Notes: a model not told the origin generated them from the sequence alone. DNA of 64,000 nucleotides from Mangrovimonas sp. YM274 (GCF_030908385.1 NZ_CP133091.1:1508501-1572500); one strand, 5' to 3'. Shown: positions 10,148 to 22,051, numbered from the stretch's first letter. A program made the numbers and translations.

Positions 10148-13100
10148 CTAATCTAATGTAATGACTACCTTTTTATTGTACGTACCTTGGTTGGTGACTA
10201 CTTTTATGATATAGTTGCCATCTGCAATCTTTTTGACAGGGATTTTAAATTCACTTGAAATGGTAGTGTTGGTCGCATTCCAAGATTTAATAGTCTGTCC
10301 AATGATATTGGTGAGGTAGACTTGTTTGACATTAATGTGTTGTGGTGTCTTTATATAAATGTTCTGAGAGCTATTTAAATAATTGATAGTTATAATTTCT
10401 TTATTGACTTCTTCTAGAGACAAGGCATTATTGTCTTGGAAAGTAATGTAAAATCTGTTGGGGTAATTTCCAGGTTCCAATACGATTTGGTAACTAAGAT
10501 TATTAATTTGTGTGTAAGTATTCAATAATGAGTCATATACGTACACATCTATATTCTCTTCAAAATTTTTCAATTCCAATAAAGATATCTCGATAGTTCC
10601 CGTTGTACCAACATCAACGATTAAGGGGTACTGTTTTATTGGGTCAAAGGACCCAACACCTTGTATAATAAAACGCTGGTTCTCAATTGACCAAGAGATG
10701 TCTGAAGGGTAGGAGTCAAGGTTTCTGGCATCATACCCAAAATCAAAACTATCGGTAACAGTGGCATCAGAGACAAACCCTAGCAATAATGTTCTAAAAG
10801 TACTTTCTGGAGTTTTTGCACTAAGGAATATTTTTTTTATCTGTGAAGATACATTTTCACTTTGTTCTCCCTGATTATTTTCCTGTCTCAAGAAAATAGT
10901 TTGGTCAGGGTTGGACTCTCTCATAAAAAACCTTTGGTCATTTTCAAATTTAACATTCCCTCCAGTACCCTCCTCAATAGCAAAAGTTGTAAATCCTTGT
11001 CCAACAGGAATGAACTGTCCGGGCTTTAGGTCTGAGCTTCCCAATCCACTGATCCAGAATCCGTCTGTGGTTAGCAATTGGGATGAAACGGGAGGTATGC
11101 CCTCATTTAATAAATTATACATTGCAAACCCACCCTCGTATTCATTTAGGTTATGAGAGGCATTTGAATTATAATGTATCCAGAATTGTATAGTACCGTC
11201 TATGGCGTTGGAACTACCTAGGTTAGCATTCGGACCAGGGATGTTATCTTTAATAAATTCCAAGGCGTCAATGGAAGAAGGATAAGGGTTACCTAAAAAC
11301 AACTCATCACCAATAGCTATAGAGTTTTCGATCAAACCGTTATGGGGGATTCCCTTAAAGACATAATTTTGGTAAGCTTCATTGGTTCCGCTGCCTTTCA
11401 TGGTGTATCCAATACCGGATTCTATGTTGCCGGTACTGCCTACCTGGGACCAAACGGAATAGGTATTTGCTGTTCCATTAAATTTATATATCCAATAGCT
11501 ACTCATAGTAATAGGAGATGTTGGTGCTGCATCGTCATAGCCCGAAACCCATGTGATATTCAATGGGTTTGAAGAGTCTGTACCATCCATAAGTATGGAC
11601 TCCAAAGAATAATCGGAATTGATTCCTGAATTTATAGGGCTTACAGGTGAGCTCCAATAATTGTAGTTATACTTATTGTATGTTCCTTGCTGGTCTCTTT
11701 CAATAAAACCGCCGCTTGTGGGTTCCAATTCGCTGTCATTTAATTGGTCTTCGTTGTATCTCTTTTGAACCAATTGGGATTCCCCGATTAAATCAATTTG
11801 ACCATTTAATTTCAGATAATGGGTTACCCAAAGCCCATGGCCATCGTTGGTTTCGTCGTCAGCTCCAGTACCTTTAATGGTCAACTCATTGGAATCTACC
11901 AATAAGCCTAAAAGGGTAACGTCTTGAACATCACTGGTTACATTGTGCGTGGTTCTAACGATATTCCAATTAATAGGAACTCCATTGATCCCATCGCTAT
12001 TAGGGTGGTCCCAAACTTGATAATGTAACCATGGGGAGGCCGTGGTTGTATCCTCATTCCAATTACCATTCTTTGCCGTTCTATAGGGGAGAGGTGCTGT
12101 TTCTTGTTGGCTGGTTGTTATATTTCGTAATCGACCACTAGGACCAACACCAAAGCTGGAAGATAAGCTACCACAGGATAAGCCCATACGGTAATAACCT
12201 ACAAGATTTGACCATAATAATGGATTGTCGTCCACACCATCTTGATCGACATCTGGGCCATCGATTTTTGTACCTAAAATGGCTCCTTCCACATCGATTC
12301 CGGAGGCTTGGATCTCCTGATTCATCATTTGTCTGATGTGCTCTGGGGACAGAGCTTTGTTCCAGATGCGTAATTCATCAATCCAACCATGGTAATAATT
12401 TGTAGGAACATTGGGAGGTGATTGATCCATAGCCCCAATAAGAGCTTCAATGCTTCCTGCGGTATTATCCGGAGCAGAGCCGCCGGTAGTTTCTAAAGGA
12501 ATTCCATCAACAAAAAGGGTGTAAAGGGTGCCATTAAAGGTGGTTGCCAAATGGTACCATCTATCAGATCCTACGGTAAGGCCAGCAGAGGTTACTTGTC
12601 CAGTTCCTCCAGCATTGGCATAGCTAAATATGACTTCTCCATCAACAATACTTAGGTCATATCCACTTGTAGTGCTTCCCGCTTCTTTCCTTGAGAAGAC
12701 GGTATTTATTCCATTGGTTGAATTGGGTTTTACCCAAACTTCAATACTGAAATCCGAATTTAATTGGTAATTATTTCTAAAGGTTACGTGGTCATTGATT
12801 CCATCAAAGTCTATGGCAGGACAGTCTTTGACTTCAACGGTTATCTCATCGAAACAGCCATTGTCCAAAGTCCATCTAAGAGTAAAAATTCCTGGGTCCG
12901 CCGAAAAGATGGCATCAGGATCAAACTCGCTGGAAAAGACAGCAGAACTTCCGCATGATTGGTAAGTAGCGCTTTCAATGGACCATGTTCCACCCATAGC
13001 TGTTCCAAGGTAATCGGTATCACCAGCAGCAATGTCGGGTACGACATATAAGTTGGTTTCCCAAGCCCCTTTATTAAAGTTTTCTACAGCTGTTTTTGTG

Positions 13101-16100
13101 TTGTCATAGGCATTTAACTGAAGCGCATTCTCTCCGCATTCGCTGTTTAATGGTGTGTAATCTTTACCAGCGTAGGCCAAACTGGTATAAAAATCGACAA
13201 ATGCAGTTCCGTCATCATTTTCGGACCTGCATCCATTTACCAAAGAAGTTACCCCGTAGGTTCTAATTCCTGGTGTTACTGGAGTGATGGTGGCTTCCGT
13301 AGAGGTGGAAACTACATTGTCATCCTCATCTGTCCATTCTATTTCTTCATCTACATAAGCAAAGGCAAAACCAACATTGTCAATCGTCCAACCACTTGCC
13401 ACATCATAGGTAGGGTTGCCACCACAATTGTTGCCATCGGCAATAGGAAAACTGACATCTTCACAAGTACCGGTGCTTCCATAAAAGGTAAATTTCACTC
13501 TCAACCCTGATAACCCAGTATAAGCGCCTAAATCTATTGAAGCTGATACAAGTCTTGGGATGGTTGTTGGTCTTTGTCCATTGTTGCAGTTTCCTCCAGA
13601 TTTTACCACTTCTACTCCAGTTGTATTACCAGAGGTGAAATTATATCCTTCTACCGTATTTAATGTTATTGGATAATCTTCCCCAGCATTAAATGACAAT
13701 TCAATGGTTCCATAGCCGCCATTACAGAAATAAAAACTAGTATCAAAAGTCATTATGGCTTCGCTGGAAGTCATACCTATGGTACTAAATACAGGGGTTT
13801 CCAAGGTTGTTTCATTACCCACACCGTGAGCTATGGCAAATTTGGTATTATCATAGGTGTCATAATTTATCCCGCTAAACAAGGCATTGTTGTTGGAGTT
13901 GGTCTCCTTCCAGGTTTCTTCAGAGCCATTATCTCCACTAGCAGGAAAAAAACCATCCATATAATCTACGCGCCAACCTTCAGGTTGGGCATGGTTGAAT
14001 TCACCGCCTTCTCCAAATTGACCATTAGGCTGATCAAAGAAACTTTCAGCGGTTACTATGACGGACTCGTTTAGACATATGGCAGGTGGATCTGGATTGA
14101 TTTCGGTGATGATTGGAGGCTCGTCAGGGGGCAAAAAACGTACATAAACCTCGGCAGTATATTGGCCATTAAGATCTGGGTCACTACTGTCAACTTTGAT
14201 TTTGGCTCTAACAAAGGTGTCGTTGGTTATTCCGGAAATTGTATAGTTCAATGTGTTATTAGAAGGAGGTGTGGTAAGTACTGTCCAATTTTCACCGTAA
14301 TCATAAGACACTTGCCAATAATCAATATCGGTGGCTACCAAGTTAAACGGAGATAAGCCCTGTAAATTAAAGCTCACTGTGACCCCGTCTAATAATTCTC
14401 CTGGACAAGCGGTCACTTCTACTAAGGGGCCAGGTGGTTGGGGAAAGTCTGGAGTAGGATTGGTAATGATTCCAGTCATATAAGTGGATGTGTTTTTTGG
14501 AGGTTCAACGGTCACGGTTGTTGTACAAGTGGAGGTTAAACCATTTACATCGGTTACTGTTAAAGTGACAGGTTGGTCATATTGTTGTCCTGCATTGGTG
14601 TCTCCAAATGTATTTGGGGATACCGTTATGGAAGCTATGTCGCAATTGTCATAAGAGCCATTATCAATATCGGAAGCATCAATGCTAGCTTCCCAATAAA
14701 TAGGATCCATTACTACAACAGCGCTTTGGCAAAAAACAGTAGGAGGAGTGTTGTCCTCAATGGTTACGGTTGCTGTACAAGAACTGCTATTTCCTGCTTG
14801 ATCGGTTACGGTTAATGTGACATCATTACCGCCTACATCAGAACAATTAAAGGAACTTTGGGAAACTGAAAATGAAAGGTTTGAATTGGAACAGTTGTCT
14901 GTCGATCCATTGTCAAGATCTGAAGCCAAAATATTAACAACTCCATTGTTTTGAGTGGCACTTAAAGAAACCGTTATATTTTGGCAAATGGCTTGAGGAG
15001 GTTCGTTGTCAACAGGTGTAACGCTAAAAGAACACGTCCCTATATTACCAGCGGCATCAGTTGCTGTTAAGGTAATTGTGGTGAAACCATTTATAGGGGT
15101 TCCTGGGGCTGGACTTTGGGCAATAGTTACTGTTCCATTACAATTATCTGAAGTAGTGATGAATGCTGCTTCATCTGCGATGTAGTCAGGTAACACAAAA
15201 TCGCAAACAGTGGGGTCGAAATCAACAGTTTTGTTTGAAGGACAATTAATGATAGGTGCTTCAGTATCTTCCACAGTTACAGTCGCCATACAGGTTGAAA
15301 CATTGCCTGAGTTATCGGTTACGGTAAGGGTCACGGGATTGGCTCCCAAATCAGCGCATGTAAAGGCTGTTTGTGATGCGGATATAGAAGCAATCCCGCA
15401 ATTATCCGTTGAACCTCCGTCAATATCAGCGGCTGTAATAAAGGCATTACCCGCTGAATTTAATGGTATGGAAATGTCTTGGCAAATGGCTGAGGGAGCT
15501 TCATTGTCTGTTACGGTTACCGTGAAAGAGCAGGTAGCCGTATTACCTGCTATATCTGTCACGACAAAGGTATTTGTTGTAGTTCCCAAGGGGAAAGTAT
15601 CTCCAGAGGCTAGGCCCTCTGTTTGAGAAATGTTACTTCCGGTGCAGTTATCGTCATAAGTGACACTATAGGTTACAGTCGCTCCACAGATTCCAGTATC
15701 TACGTTTTGGGTTATATTGCTTGGACATGTAATTGTGGGATTCTGTGTATCATCTACAAAGACAGTTTGTTCCTGAGTTGTTGTATTTCCATTGCTGTCG
15801 TCATAGGTCCATGTGATGGTATAGGTACCCTGTTCCGAGTATGAAGTGGGATCAGTGGTGGTAGCTGTTATGTCCCCCTCACAGTTGTCTGTTGCAGTGG
15901 GGGCTGTGACTGTTGCACCACATTCCCCTATTTCGTTTGGTAACGAGGCGAGATCTGGTACTGGGGGAGTAACATCGTCCACGATGACTGTCTGTGACTG
16001 TGTTGACTGGTTCCCGTTGCCGTCGTCATAGGTCCAAGTAATGGTGTAGGTACCCTGTGCGGAATATGTCGTTGGGTCTGAAGTGGTAGCAGTTATGGTT

Positions 16101-18610
16101 CCCTCACAGCTGTCTGTTGCGGTGGGGGCAGTGACTGTTGCACCACATTCCCCTGTTTCGTTTGGTAACGAGGCGAGATCTGGTACTGGGGGAGTAACAT
16201 CGTCCACGATGACTGTCTGTGACTGTGTTGACTGGTTTCCGTTGCCGTCGTCATAGGTCCATGTAACGGTATAGGTTCCCTGTTCGGAGTAAGAGGTGGG
16301 ATCGGTCGTGGTAGCAGTTATGGTTCCCTCACAGTTGTCTGTTGCGGTGGGGGCTGTGACTGTTGCACCACATTCCCCTGTTTCGTTTGGTAACGAGGCG
16401 AGATCTGGTACTGGGGGAGTAACATCGTCCACGATGACTGTCTGTGACTGTGTTGACTGGTTTCCGTTGCCGTCGTCATAGGTCCAAGTAATGGTGTAGG
16501 TACCCTGTGCGGAATATGTCGTTGAGTCTGAAGTGGTGGCAGTAATAGTCCCCTCACAGCTGTCTGTTGCGGTGGGGGCAGTGACTGTTGCACCACATTC
16601 CCCTGTTTCGTTTGGCAACGAGGCGAGATCTGGTACTGGGGGAGTAACATCGTCCACGATGACTGTCTGTGACTGTGTTGACTGGTTCCCGTTGCCGTCG
16701 TCATAGGTCCATGTAACGGTATAGGTTCCCTGTTCGGAGTAAGAGGTGGGATCGGTCGTGGTAGCAGTTATGGTGCCTTCACAGTTGTCTGTTGCGGTGG
16801 GTGCTGTAACGGTTGCACCACATTGCCCTGTTTCGTTTGGCAACGAGGCGAGATCTGGTACTGGGGGAGTAACATCGTCCACGATGACTGTCTGTGACTG
16901 TGTTGACTGGTTTCCGTTGCCGTCGTCATAGGTCCATGTAACGGTATAGGTTCCCTGTTCGGAGTAAGAGGTGGGATCGGTCGTGGTAGCAGTTATGGTT
17001 CCCTCACAGTTGTCTGTTGCGGTGGGGGCTGTGACTGTTGCACCACATTCCCCTGTTTCGTTTGGTAACGAGGCGAGATCTGGTACTGGGGGAGTAACAT
17101 CGTCCACGATGACTGTCTGTGACTGTGTTGACTGGTTTCCGTTGCCGTCGTCATAGGTCCAAGTAATGGTGTAGGTACCCTGTGCGGAATATGTCGTTGA
17201 GTCTGAAGTGGTGGCAGTAATAGTCCCCTCACAGCTGTCTGTTGCGGTGGGGGCAGTGACTGTTGCACCACATTGCCCTGTTTCGTTTGGCAACGAGGCG
17301 AGATCTGGTACTGGGGGAGTAACATCGTCCACGATGACTGTCTGTGACTGTGTTGACTGGTTCCCGTTGCCGTCGTCATAGGTCCATGTAACGGTATAGG
17401 TTCCCTGTTCGGAGTAAGAGGTGGGATCGGTCGTGGTAGCAGTTATGGTGCCTTCACAGTTGTCTGTTGCTGTGGGTGCTGTAACGGTTGCACCACATTG
17501 CCCTGTTTCATTTGGTAACGAGGCGAGATCTGGTACTGGGGGAGTAACATCGTCCACGATGACGGTCTGTGACTGTGTTGACTGGTTTCCGTTGCCGTCG
17601 TCATAGGTCCATGTAACGGTATAGGTTCCCTGTTCGGAGTAAGAGGTGGGATCGGTCGTGGTAGCAGTTATGGCTCCCTCACAGCTGTCTGTTGCGGTGG
17701 GGGCAGTGACTGTTGCACCACATTCCCCTGTTTCGTTTGGCAACGAGGCGAGATCTGGTACTGGGGGAGTAACATCGTCCACGATGACTGTCTGTGACTG
17801 TGTTGACTGGTTTCCGTTGCCGTCGTCATAGGTCCATGTAACGGTATAGGTTCCCTGTTCGGAGTAAGAGGTGGGATCGGTCGTGGTAGCAGTTATGGTC
17901 CCCTCACAGTTGTCTGTTGCGGTGGGGGCAGTGACTGTTGCACCACATTCCCCTGTTTCGTTTGGCAACGAGGCGAGATCTGGTACTGGGGGAGTAACAT
18001 CGTCCACGATGACTGTCTGTGACTGTGTTGACTGGTTTCCGTTGCCGTCGTCATAGGTCCAAGTAATGGTGTAGGTACCCTGTGCGGAATATGTCGTTGG
18101 GTCTGAAGTGGTGGCTGTTACGGTTCCCTCACAGTTGTCTGTTGCTGTTGGTGCTGTGACTGATGCGTCACATTCTCCCGTTGCGTCTGGCAATGAGGTT
18201 ACATCTGGTAACGGTGCTGTATTATCAACCACGTTCACTTGAGCTTGACATGTTGTGGAATTATTTGTATCAGTAATGATTACTGGAATTGTTGAGCCTG
18301 CATCCGTACAGGTAAAACTATCAATGTCTAATATGAAATTGGCGCCAGTGTTGGAAGGATTAAAGTCTTCCGGCACAATGGATACATTCCCAGTATCGTC
18401 TAAATATACCTCAATAGCTCCGCAAGATGGATCGGCTGCCAAAAATAGAGATGAGGTTTCAGAAGTGTCCTCGTTGAGGTTTGTATTTAAAATTATAGAA
18501 ACATCATTAAGACTAATGTATTGATCTAATAAATTGGTTTTCGGGAAGCTGAGATTGGTCATCAATAACAGTACAGCTAGTTGGATAACGCTTGGGTAAT
18601 GGTATTTCAT
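10148..18610 (-). CDS. Giant T9SS-secreted repeat protein with HYR-like modules and LamG-like domain
   Basis: 2820 residues starting at the internal ATG at 18610 (MKYHYPSVIQLAVLLLMTNL), chosen because it gives a signal peptide aligned with that of the neighbouring giant protein; an ORF extension to 18670 adds a hydrophobic stretch without support. Residues about 129-953 are eleven 75-residue repeats (DDVTPPVPDLASLPNETGEC type). Next come HYR-like modules (PTITCPSNIT, APIINCPSNKT), an extended beta-rich region, and a LamG/concanavalin-like domain (IDFDGINDHVTF ... DELRIWNKALSPEH). The last 80 residues (NIIGQTIKSW ... GTYNKKVVITLD) are a type A T9SS sorting domain. A surface adhesin or gliding-type filament protein is the likely role. 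It is followed by its own terminator, so the downstream paralogue is probably a separate transcript. Confidence 0.9.
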   Translation of the reverse strand: MKYHYPSVIQLAVLLLMTNLSFPKTNLLDQYISLNDVSIILNTNLNEDTSETSSLFLAADPSCGAIEVYLDDTGNVSIVPEDFNPSNTGANFILDIDSFTCTDAGSTIPVIITDTNNSTTCQAQVNVVDNTAPLPDVTSLPDATGECDASVTAPTATDNCEGTVTATTSDPTTYSAQGTYTITWTYDDGNGNQSTQSQTVIVDDVTPPVPDLASLPNETGECGATVTAPTATDNCEGTITATTTDPTSYSEQGTYTVTWTYDDGNGNQSTQSQTVIVDDVTPPVPDLASLPNETGECGATVTAPTATDSCEGAITATTTDPTSYSEQGTYTVTWTYDDGNGNQSTQSQTVIVDDVTPPVPDLASLPNETGQCGATVTAPTATDNCEGTITATTTDPTSYSEQGTYTVTWTYDDGNGNQSTQSQTVIVDDVTPPVPDLASLPNETGQCGATVTAPTATDSCEGTITATTSDSTTYSAQGTYTITWTYDDGNGNQSTQSQTVIVDDVTPPVPDLASLPNETGECGATVTAPTATDNCEGTITATTTDPTSYSEQGTYTVTWTYDDGNGNQSTQSQTVIVDDVTPPVPDLASLPNETGQCGATVTAPTATDNCEGTITATTTDPTSYSEQGTYTVTWTYDDGNGNQSTQSQTVIVDDVTPPVPDLASLPNETGECGATVTAPTATDSCEGTITATTSDSTTYSAQGTYTITWTYDDGNGNQSTQSQTVIVDDVTPPVPDLASLPNETGECGATVTAPTATDNCEGTITATTTDPTSYSEQGTYTVTWTYDDGNGNQSTQSQTVIVDDVTPPVPDLASLPNETGECGATVTAPTATDSCEGTITATTSDPTTYSAQGTYTITWTYDDGNGNQSTQSQTVIVDDVTPPVPDLASLPNEIGECGATVTAPTATDNCEGDITATTTDPTSYSEQGTYTITWTYDDSNGNTTTQEQTVFVDDTQNPTITCPSNITQNVDTGICGATVTYSVTYDDNCTGSNISQTEGLASGDTFPLGTTTNTFVVTDIAGNTATCSFTVTVTDNEAPSAICQDISIPLNSAGNAFITAADIDGGSTDNCGIASISASQTAFTCADLGANPVTLTVTDNSGNVSTCMATVTVEDTEAPIINCPSNKTVDFDPTVCDFVLPDYIADEAAFITTSDNCNGTVTIAQSPAPGTPINGFTTITLTATDAAGNIGTCSFSVTPVDNEPPQAICQNITVSLSATQNNGVVNILASDLDNGSTDNCSNSNLSFSVSQSSFNCSDVGGNDVTLTVTDQAGNSSSCTATVTIEDNTPPTVFCQSAVVVMDPIYWEASIDASDIDNGSYDNCDIASITVSPNTFGDTNAGQQYDQPVTLTVTDVNGLTSTCTTTVTVEPPKNTSTYMTGIITNPTPDFPQPPGPLVEVTACPGELLDGVTVSFNLQGLSPFNLVATDIDYWQVSYDYGENWTVLTTPPSNNTLNYTISGITNDTFVRAKIKVDSSDPDLNGQYTAEVYVRFLPPDEPPIITEINPDPPAICLNESVIVTAESFFDQPNGQFGEGGEFNHAQPEGWRVDYMDGFFPASGDNGSEETWKETNSNNNALFSGINYDTYDNTKFAIAHGVGNETTLETPVFSTIGMTSSEAIMTFDTSFYFCNGGYGTIELSFNAGEDYPITLNTVEGYNFTSGNTTGVEVVKSGGNCNNGQRPTTIPRLVSASIDLGAYTGLSGLRVKFTFYGSTGTCEDVSFPIADGNNCGGNPTYDVASGWTIDNVGFAFAYVDEEIEWTDEDDNVVSTSTEATITPVTPGIRTYGVTSLVNGCRSENDDGTAFVDFYTSLAYAGKDYTPLNSECGENALQLNAYDNTKTAVENFNKGAWETNLYVVPDIAAGDTDYLGTAMGGTWSIESATYQSCGSSAVFSSEFDPDAIFSADPGIFTLRWTLDNGCFDEITVEVKDCPAIDFDGINDHVTFRNNYQLNSDFSIEVWVKPNSTNGINTVFSRKEAGSTTSGYDLSIVDGEVIFSYANAGGTGQVTSAGLTVGSDRWYHLATTFNGTLYTLFVDGIPLETTGGSAPDNTAGSIEALIGAMDQSPPNVPTNYYHGWIDELRIWNKALSPEHIRQMMNQEIQASGIDVEGAILGTKIDGPDVDQDGVDDNPLLWSNLVGYYRMGLSCGSLSSSFGVGPSGRLRNITTSQQETAPLPYRTAKNGNWNEDTTTASPWLHYQVWDHPNSDGINGVPINWNIVRTTHNVTSDVQDVTLLGLLVDSNELTIKGTGADDETNDGHGLWVTHYLKLNGQIDLIGESQLVQKRYNEDQLNDSELEPTSGGFIERDQQGTYNKYNYNYWSSPVSPINSGINSDYSLESILMDGTDSSNPLNITWVSGYDDAAPTSPITMSSYWIYKFNGTANTYSVWSQVGSTGNIESGIGYTMKGSGTNEAYQNYVFKGIPHNGLIENSIAIGDELFLGNPYPSSIDALEFIKDNIPGPNANLGSSNAIDGTIQFWIHYNSNASHNLNEYEGGFAMYNLLNEGIPPVSSQLLTTDGFWISGLGSSDLKPGQFIPVGQGFTTFAIEEGTGGNVKFENDQRFFMRESNPDQTIFLRQENNQGEQSENVSSQIKKIFLSAKTPESTFRTLLLGFVSDATVTDSFDFGYDARNLDSYPSDISWSIENQRFIIQGVGSFDPIKQYPLIVDVGTTGTIEISLLELKNFEENIDVYVYDSLLNTYTQINNLSYQIVLEPGNYPNRFYITFQDNNALSLEEVNKEIITINYLNSSQNIYIKTPQHINVKQVYLTNIIGQTIKSWNATNTTISSEFKIPVKKIADGNYIIKVVTNQGTYNKKVVITLD
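15752..18226 (-). repeat. Eleven tandem 225-bp repeats inside the second giant gene
   Basis: Units of 225 bp (75 codons). Variants differ at a few codons (GECG/GQCG, DNCEG/DSCEG, TTDPTSYSEQ/TSDSTTYSAQ). At least 387 bp at 16318-16704 is repeated exactly at 16993-17379, a 675-bp (three-unit) offset, so a three-unit block was duplicated recently. Confidence 0.9.
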
Positions 18611-19036
18611 AGTCACATTGTTGTTAAGAGGGTTATGAAAACTTGGAGCAAACAATACCACAACAACCAAAAAACTATTTTAAAGTATGTTTTGGCTATT
18701 GTAGAAACAATGGCTATTAATTATATTGTTAATTGTAAAAGAATTACTTAAAAGTATTTTAAAACCAGTAGGTTATGAAATAAAATCGATGAACAACACC
18801 TTTCGACTGTATGTGTTTTTTAGGGTAGGAATTTTATATTAGTTTCGTAAGTTTAATCTGTAATATATTGATTTATAGTTTTCTTGATTGCGGTTGGTTT
18901 GGAGGTGAATGAAATCTAAATTATCTTTTATTTTAACTGAAATTTATCTGTAAATGTTGTTTCTTGTTGTACGAAAACACACAATCAAATGAGGGCCGGT
19001 AACTTTTCAAAAACTATCTTGTTTTCAAAAGTGAAA
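18611..19036. other. Divergent intergenic region, 426 bp
   Basis: AT-rich spacer between the divergent giant gene and the patatin gene. It must carry both promoters. I see no clear TAnnTTTG element in the right place and no RNA gene. Confidence 0.5.
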
Positions 19037-21391
19037 ATGTATAAAAAATTCCTTTTAGGAATCTTCTTTTTTATGCTGTTGGTTGTGCCTGCAAATTTGA
19101 TGGCTCAAAACAAAAGTCCTCAAGAAGAAACTTCGCAACAAGAAAAGCCTAAGGTGGCCTTGGTACTTAGTGGAGGTGGGGCTAAAGGGATTGCTCATAT
19201 TCCGTTAATACAAACTTTAGATAGTTTAGGAATTGTACCAGATTTAATTGTTGGTACCAGCATGGGTAGTGTGGTTGGAGGCCTTTATGCCATGGGATAT
19301 TCTGGCGATAGTATTGCTAAATTGGCCCAAACCGCGAAATGGAACGATTTGTTGGGCGGTACTGTATCGCTAAAGGATGTTGGGGTTGAAGAGAAAAGTG
19401 AATTTCAACGGTATTTGTTGAGTCTAGATATTGTTGACGGCAAGCCTCAAATTAAACCTTCTATTCTAAGAGATCAAAACCTGAGGGAGTTTTTTAGCCT
19501 GTTAATGCACCCCGTTTATAATATTGAGAATTTTGATGATTTACCGATTCCATTTCGAGCCATTGCTACGGATTTGGTTAATGGCCAAAAGGTGATTCTT
19601 AAAGATGGGCAATTGGGCGTGGCTGTTAGGGCAAGTATGTCCATTCCAAGTGTATTTGCTCCAGTACCTTATCAAGGTACTTTGTTGGTAGATGGCGGGG
19701 TGGTGGACAATTTTCCTGTGGATGTAGCCAAGGAAATGGGAGCGGATATTGTAATAGGTAGCGATGTTGGGGGAGGTCTACAACCTATGGAAAAGCTTAA
19801 TAACATGGCAACGATTCTCTTTCAGACCTCTATGTTAACAAGTAATCTGAAGAATGAAGACAGTAGAGCACAATGTGATATTTTGCTGGATCATACCAAA
19901 AACCTAACATATTCTACACAGGATTTTGAGAGGAGTGGAAATATTTATGAAGAAGGGAGAGTTGCAAGAGATTTAAATGTACCTGCCTTAGTCAGCTTAG
20001 CCGAAAGATTAAAACAATATCCACAACGTGAGCACAATTTGCCGAAGGTGTCGGATACCATTCATATAGATAGGATTGTATATCAAAATATAAGTGAAGC
20101 CAATTTAAATTTGGTTAAGGCAAGAACGCTCTTGGAGGCCAATAAAAGTTATACAACCCAAGAAATTGTCTTGGCTATTGATCGAGCCATGGGCACCGAA
20201 CTTTTTTACCAAATTAATTACTATTTGGAAGAGAAACTTGGAGTTACAACTTTAAATTTGGTAGTATCCGAAAAAAGTAGACACCAACTAAGTGGCGCTT
20301 TGCACTATGATACTAACCATGGGGTTGGCCTTATAGCCAATTATACGGGGCGTAACATTTTGGGCAACGCTTCACGAGTATTGATAGGGCTTGATATAGC
20401 CGAACAGCCACGGTTTAGAGTGCAGTATCAAACCAATTTCGGGAAGCTTAAAAACTGGTGGTCTCGTACAGAAGTTTTTGGAGAACGTATTAACCAACAC
20501 TATTATGGTAACGGTGTTCGAGGAGATGAATTGATCAATAAATATTTGAGGTTAAATACTCAATTCAATAGAAACCTAAATCCCTTTAAGAGTTATATTG
20601 GCTTAGATATTGCTTATGAATACTCAAAAATAACCCCTAAAACAGATCCTTCTATTAACAACAATGCCTATGACTTGAGACGCTACAGTTTCAATAACTT
20701 GGAGTTGAGTGCCCACTTTTCCTATAACAGTTTCCATCAAGTGTTTTTCCCAAAACGAGGGACTAAAATATTTACAAGAATTGGAAGGTCTTTGGTACAT
20801 GAGGTAAATGTGTCGTATGTGGATCAATTTGAATACGATGCACATGGAAGTACCGATGGGTTTACGAAAGTTAGTTTTGAGTACGAAAGACGGATTCCTT
20901 TAGGACCTAGTACTTCCGTAATTGTTGGACTCGATGCTGGATTTATGTTTTTGGACGTTCCCGATGATGATGATATTTCTTTTTTAGATCATGGACATTC
21001 GGGAAAATTTTTCTTAGGAGGAAATTTGGATAAACCGAGACGGGATACTTATAGGTTTCAAGGTATTGATCATGCTGAATTGGTGGTAACACAATTTACC
21101 AAATTCAATCTAGGATATCAATGGAATCCGGTTAGGAAAATCTATGTAACCCCTTACGCCAATTGGGCCTATGTTGGGTTTGGGGGCTTTAAGGATTACA
21201 TGGATAGGGCATTTAAGGAGCAAGATAAATGGATTAATTCAAACGATCCAGGGATTATGTTTTCAACGGGAGTCACTTTATCGTATGCGTCCTTTTTAGG
21301 ACCTGTTCATCTCGATGTATCCTACATGAATAATTTAAGTAGCTTACAACTCTTTTTTGGCGCTGGGCTCTTGTTAAATATCCCAGATTAA
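19037..21391 (+). CDS. Patatin-like phospholipase with C-terminal BamA/D15-like outer-membrane barrel
   Basis: 784 residues from the ATG at 19037, which gives a signal peptide ending MAQ at about residue 24; the longer frame from 18989 adds 16 residues without signal character. The patatin domain has the oxyanion loop GGGAKG (46-51), nucleophile motif GTSMGS (Ser75) and the second catalytic residue in DGG (Asp219), so the Ser-Asp dyad is complete. Residues about 350-425 look like a POTRA domain, and the rest, rich in alternating aromatic strands and ending in a short hydrophobic strand, looks like a 16-strand surface-antigen barrel. This is the patatin-barrel layout known from PlpD-type (type Vd) proteins and common in Bacteroidota. 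Lipid hydrolysis at the outer membrane is expected; the substrate is unknown. Confidence 0.9.
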   Translation: MYKKFLLGIFFFMLLVVPANLMAQNKSPQEETSQQEKPKVALVLSGGGAKGIAHIPLIQTLDSLGIVPDLIVGTSMGSVVGGLYAMGYSGDSIAKLAQTAKWNDLLGGTVSLKDVGVEEKSEFQRYLLSLDIVDGKPQIKPSILRDQNLREFFSLLMHPVYNIENFDDLPIPFRAIATDLVNGQKVILKDGQLGVAVRASMSIPSVFAPVPYQGTLLVDGGVVDNFPVDVAKEMGADIVIGSDVGGGLQPMEKLNNMATILFQTSMLTSNLKNEDSRAQCDILLDHTKNLTYSTQDFERSGNIYEEGRVARDLNVPALVSLAERLKQYPQREHNLPKVSDTIHIDRIVYQNISEANLNLVKARTLLEANKSYTTQEIVLAIDRAMGTELFYQINYYLEEKLGVTTLNLVVSEKSRHQLSGALHYDTNHGVGLIANYTGRNILGNASRVLIGLDIAEQPRFRVQYQTNFGKLKNWWSRTEVFGERINQHYYGNGVRGDELINKYLRLNTQFNRNLNPFKSYIGLDIAYEYSKITPKTDPSINNNAYDLRRYSFNNLELSAHFSYNSFHQVFFPKRGTKIFTRIGRSLVHEVNVSYVDQFEYDAHGSTDGFTKVSFEYERRIPLGPSTSVIVGLDAGFMFLDVPDDDDISFLDHGHSGKFFLGGNLDKPRRDTYRFQGIDHAELVVTQFTKFNLGYQWNPVRKIYVTPYANWAYVGFGGFKDYMDRAFKEQDKWINSNDPGIMFSTGVTLSYASFLGPVHLDVSYMNNLSSLQLFFGAGLLLNIPD

Positions 21392-21429
21392 CTAAATTGC
21401 TGTTTTCCTTTTTATACCTCAAATCAACC

Positions 21430-22043
<614 letters not shown>

Positions 22044-22051
22044 TCATTGAT

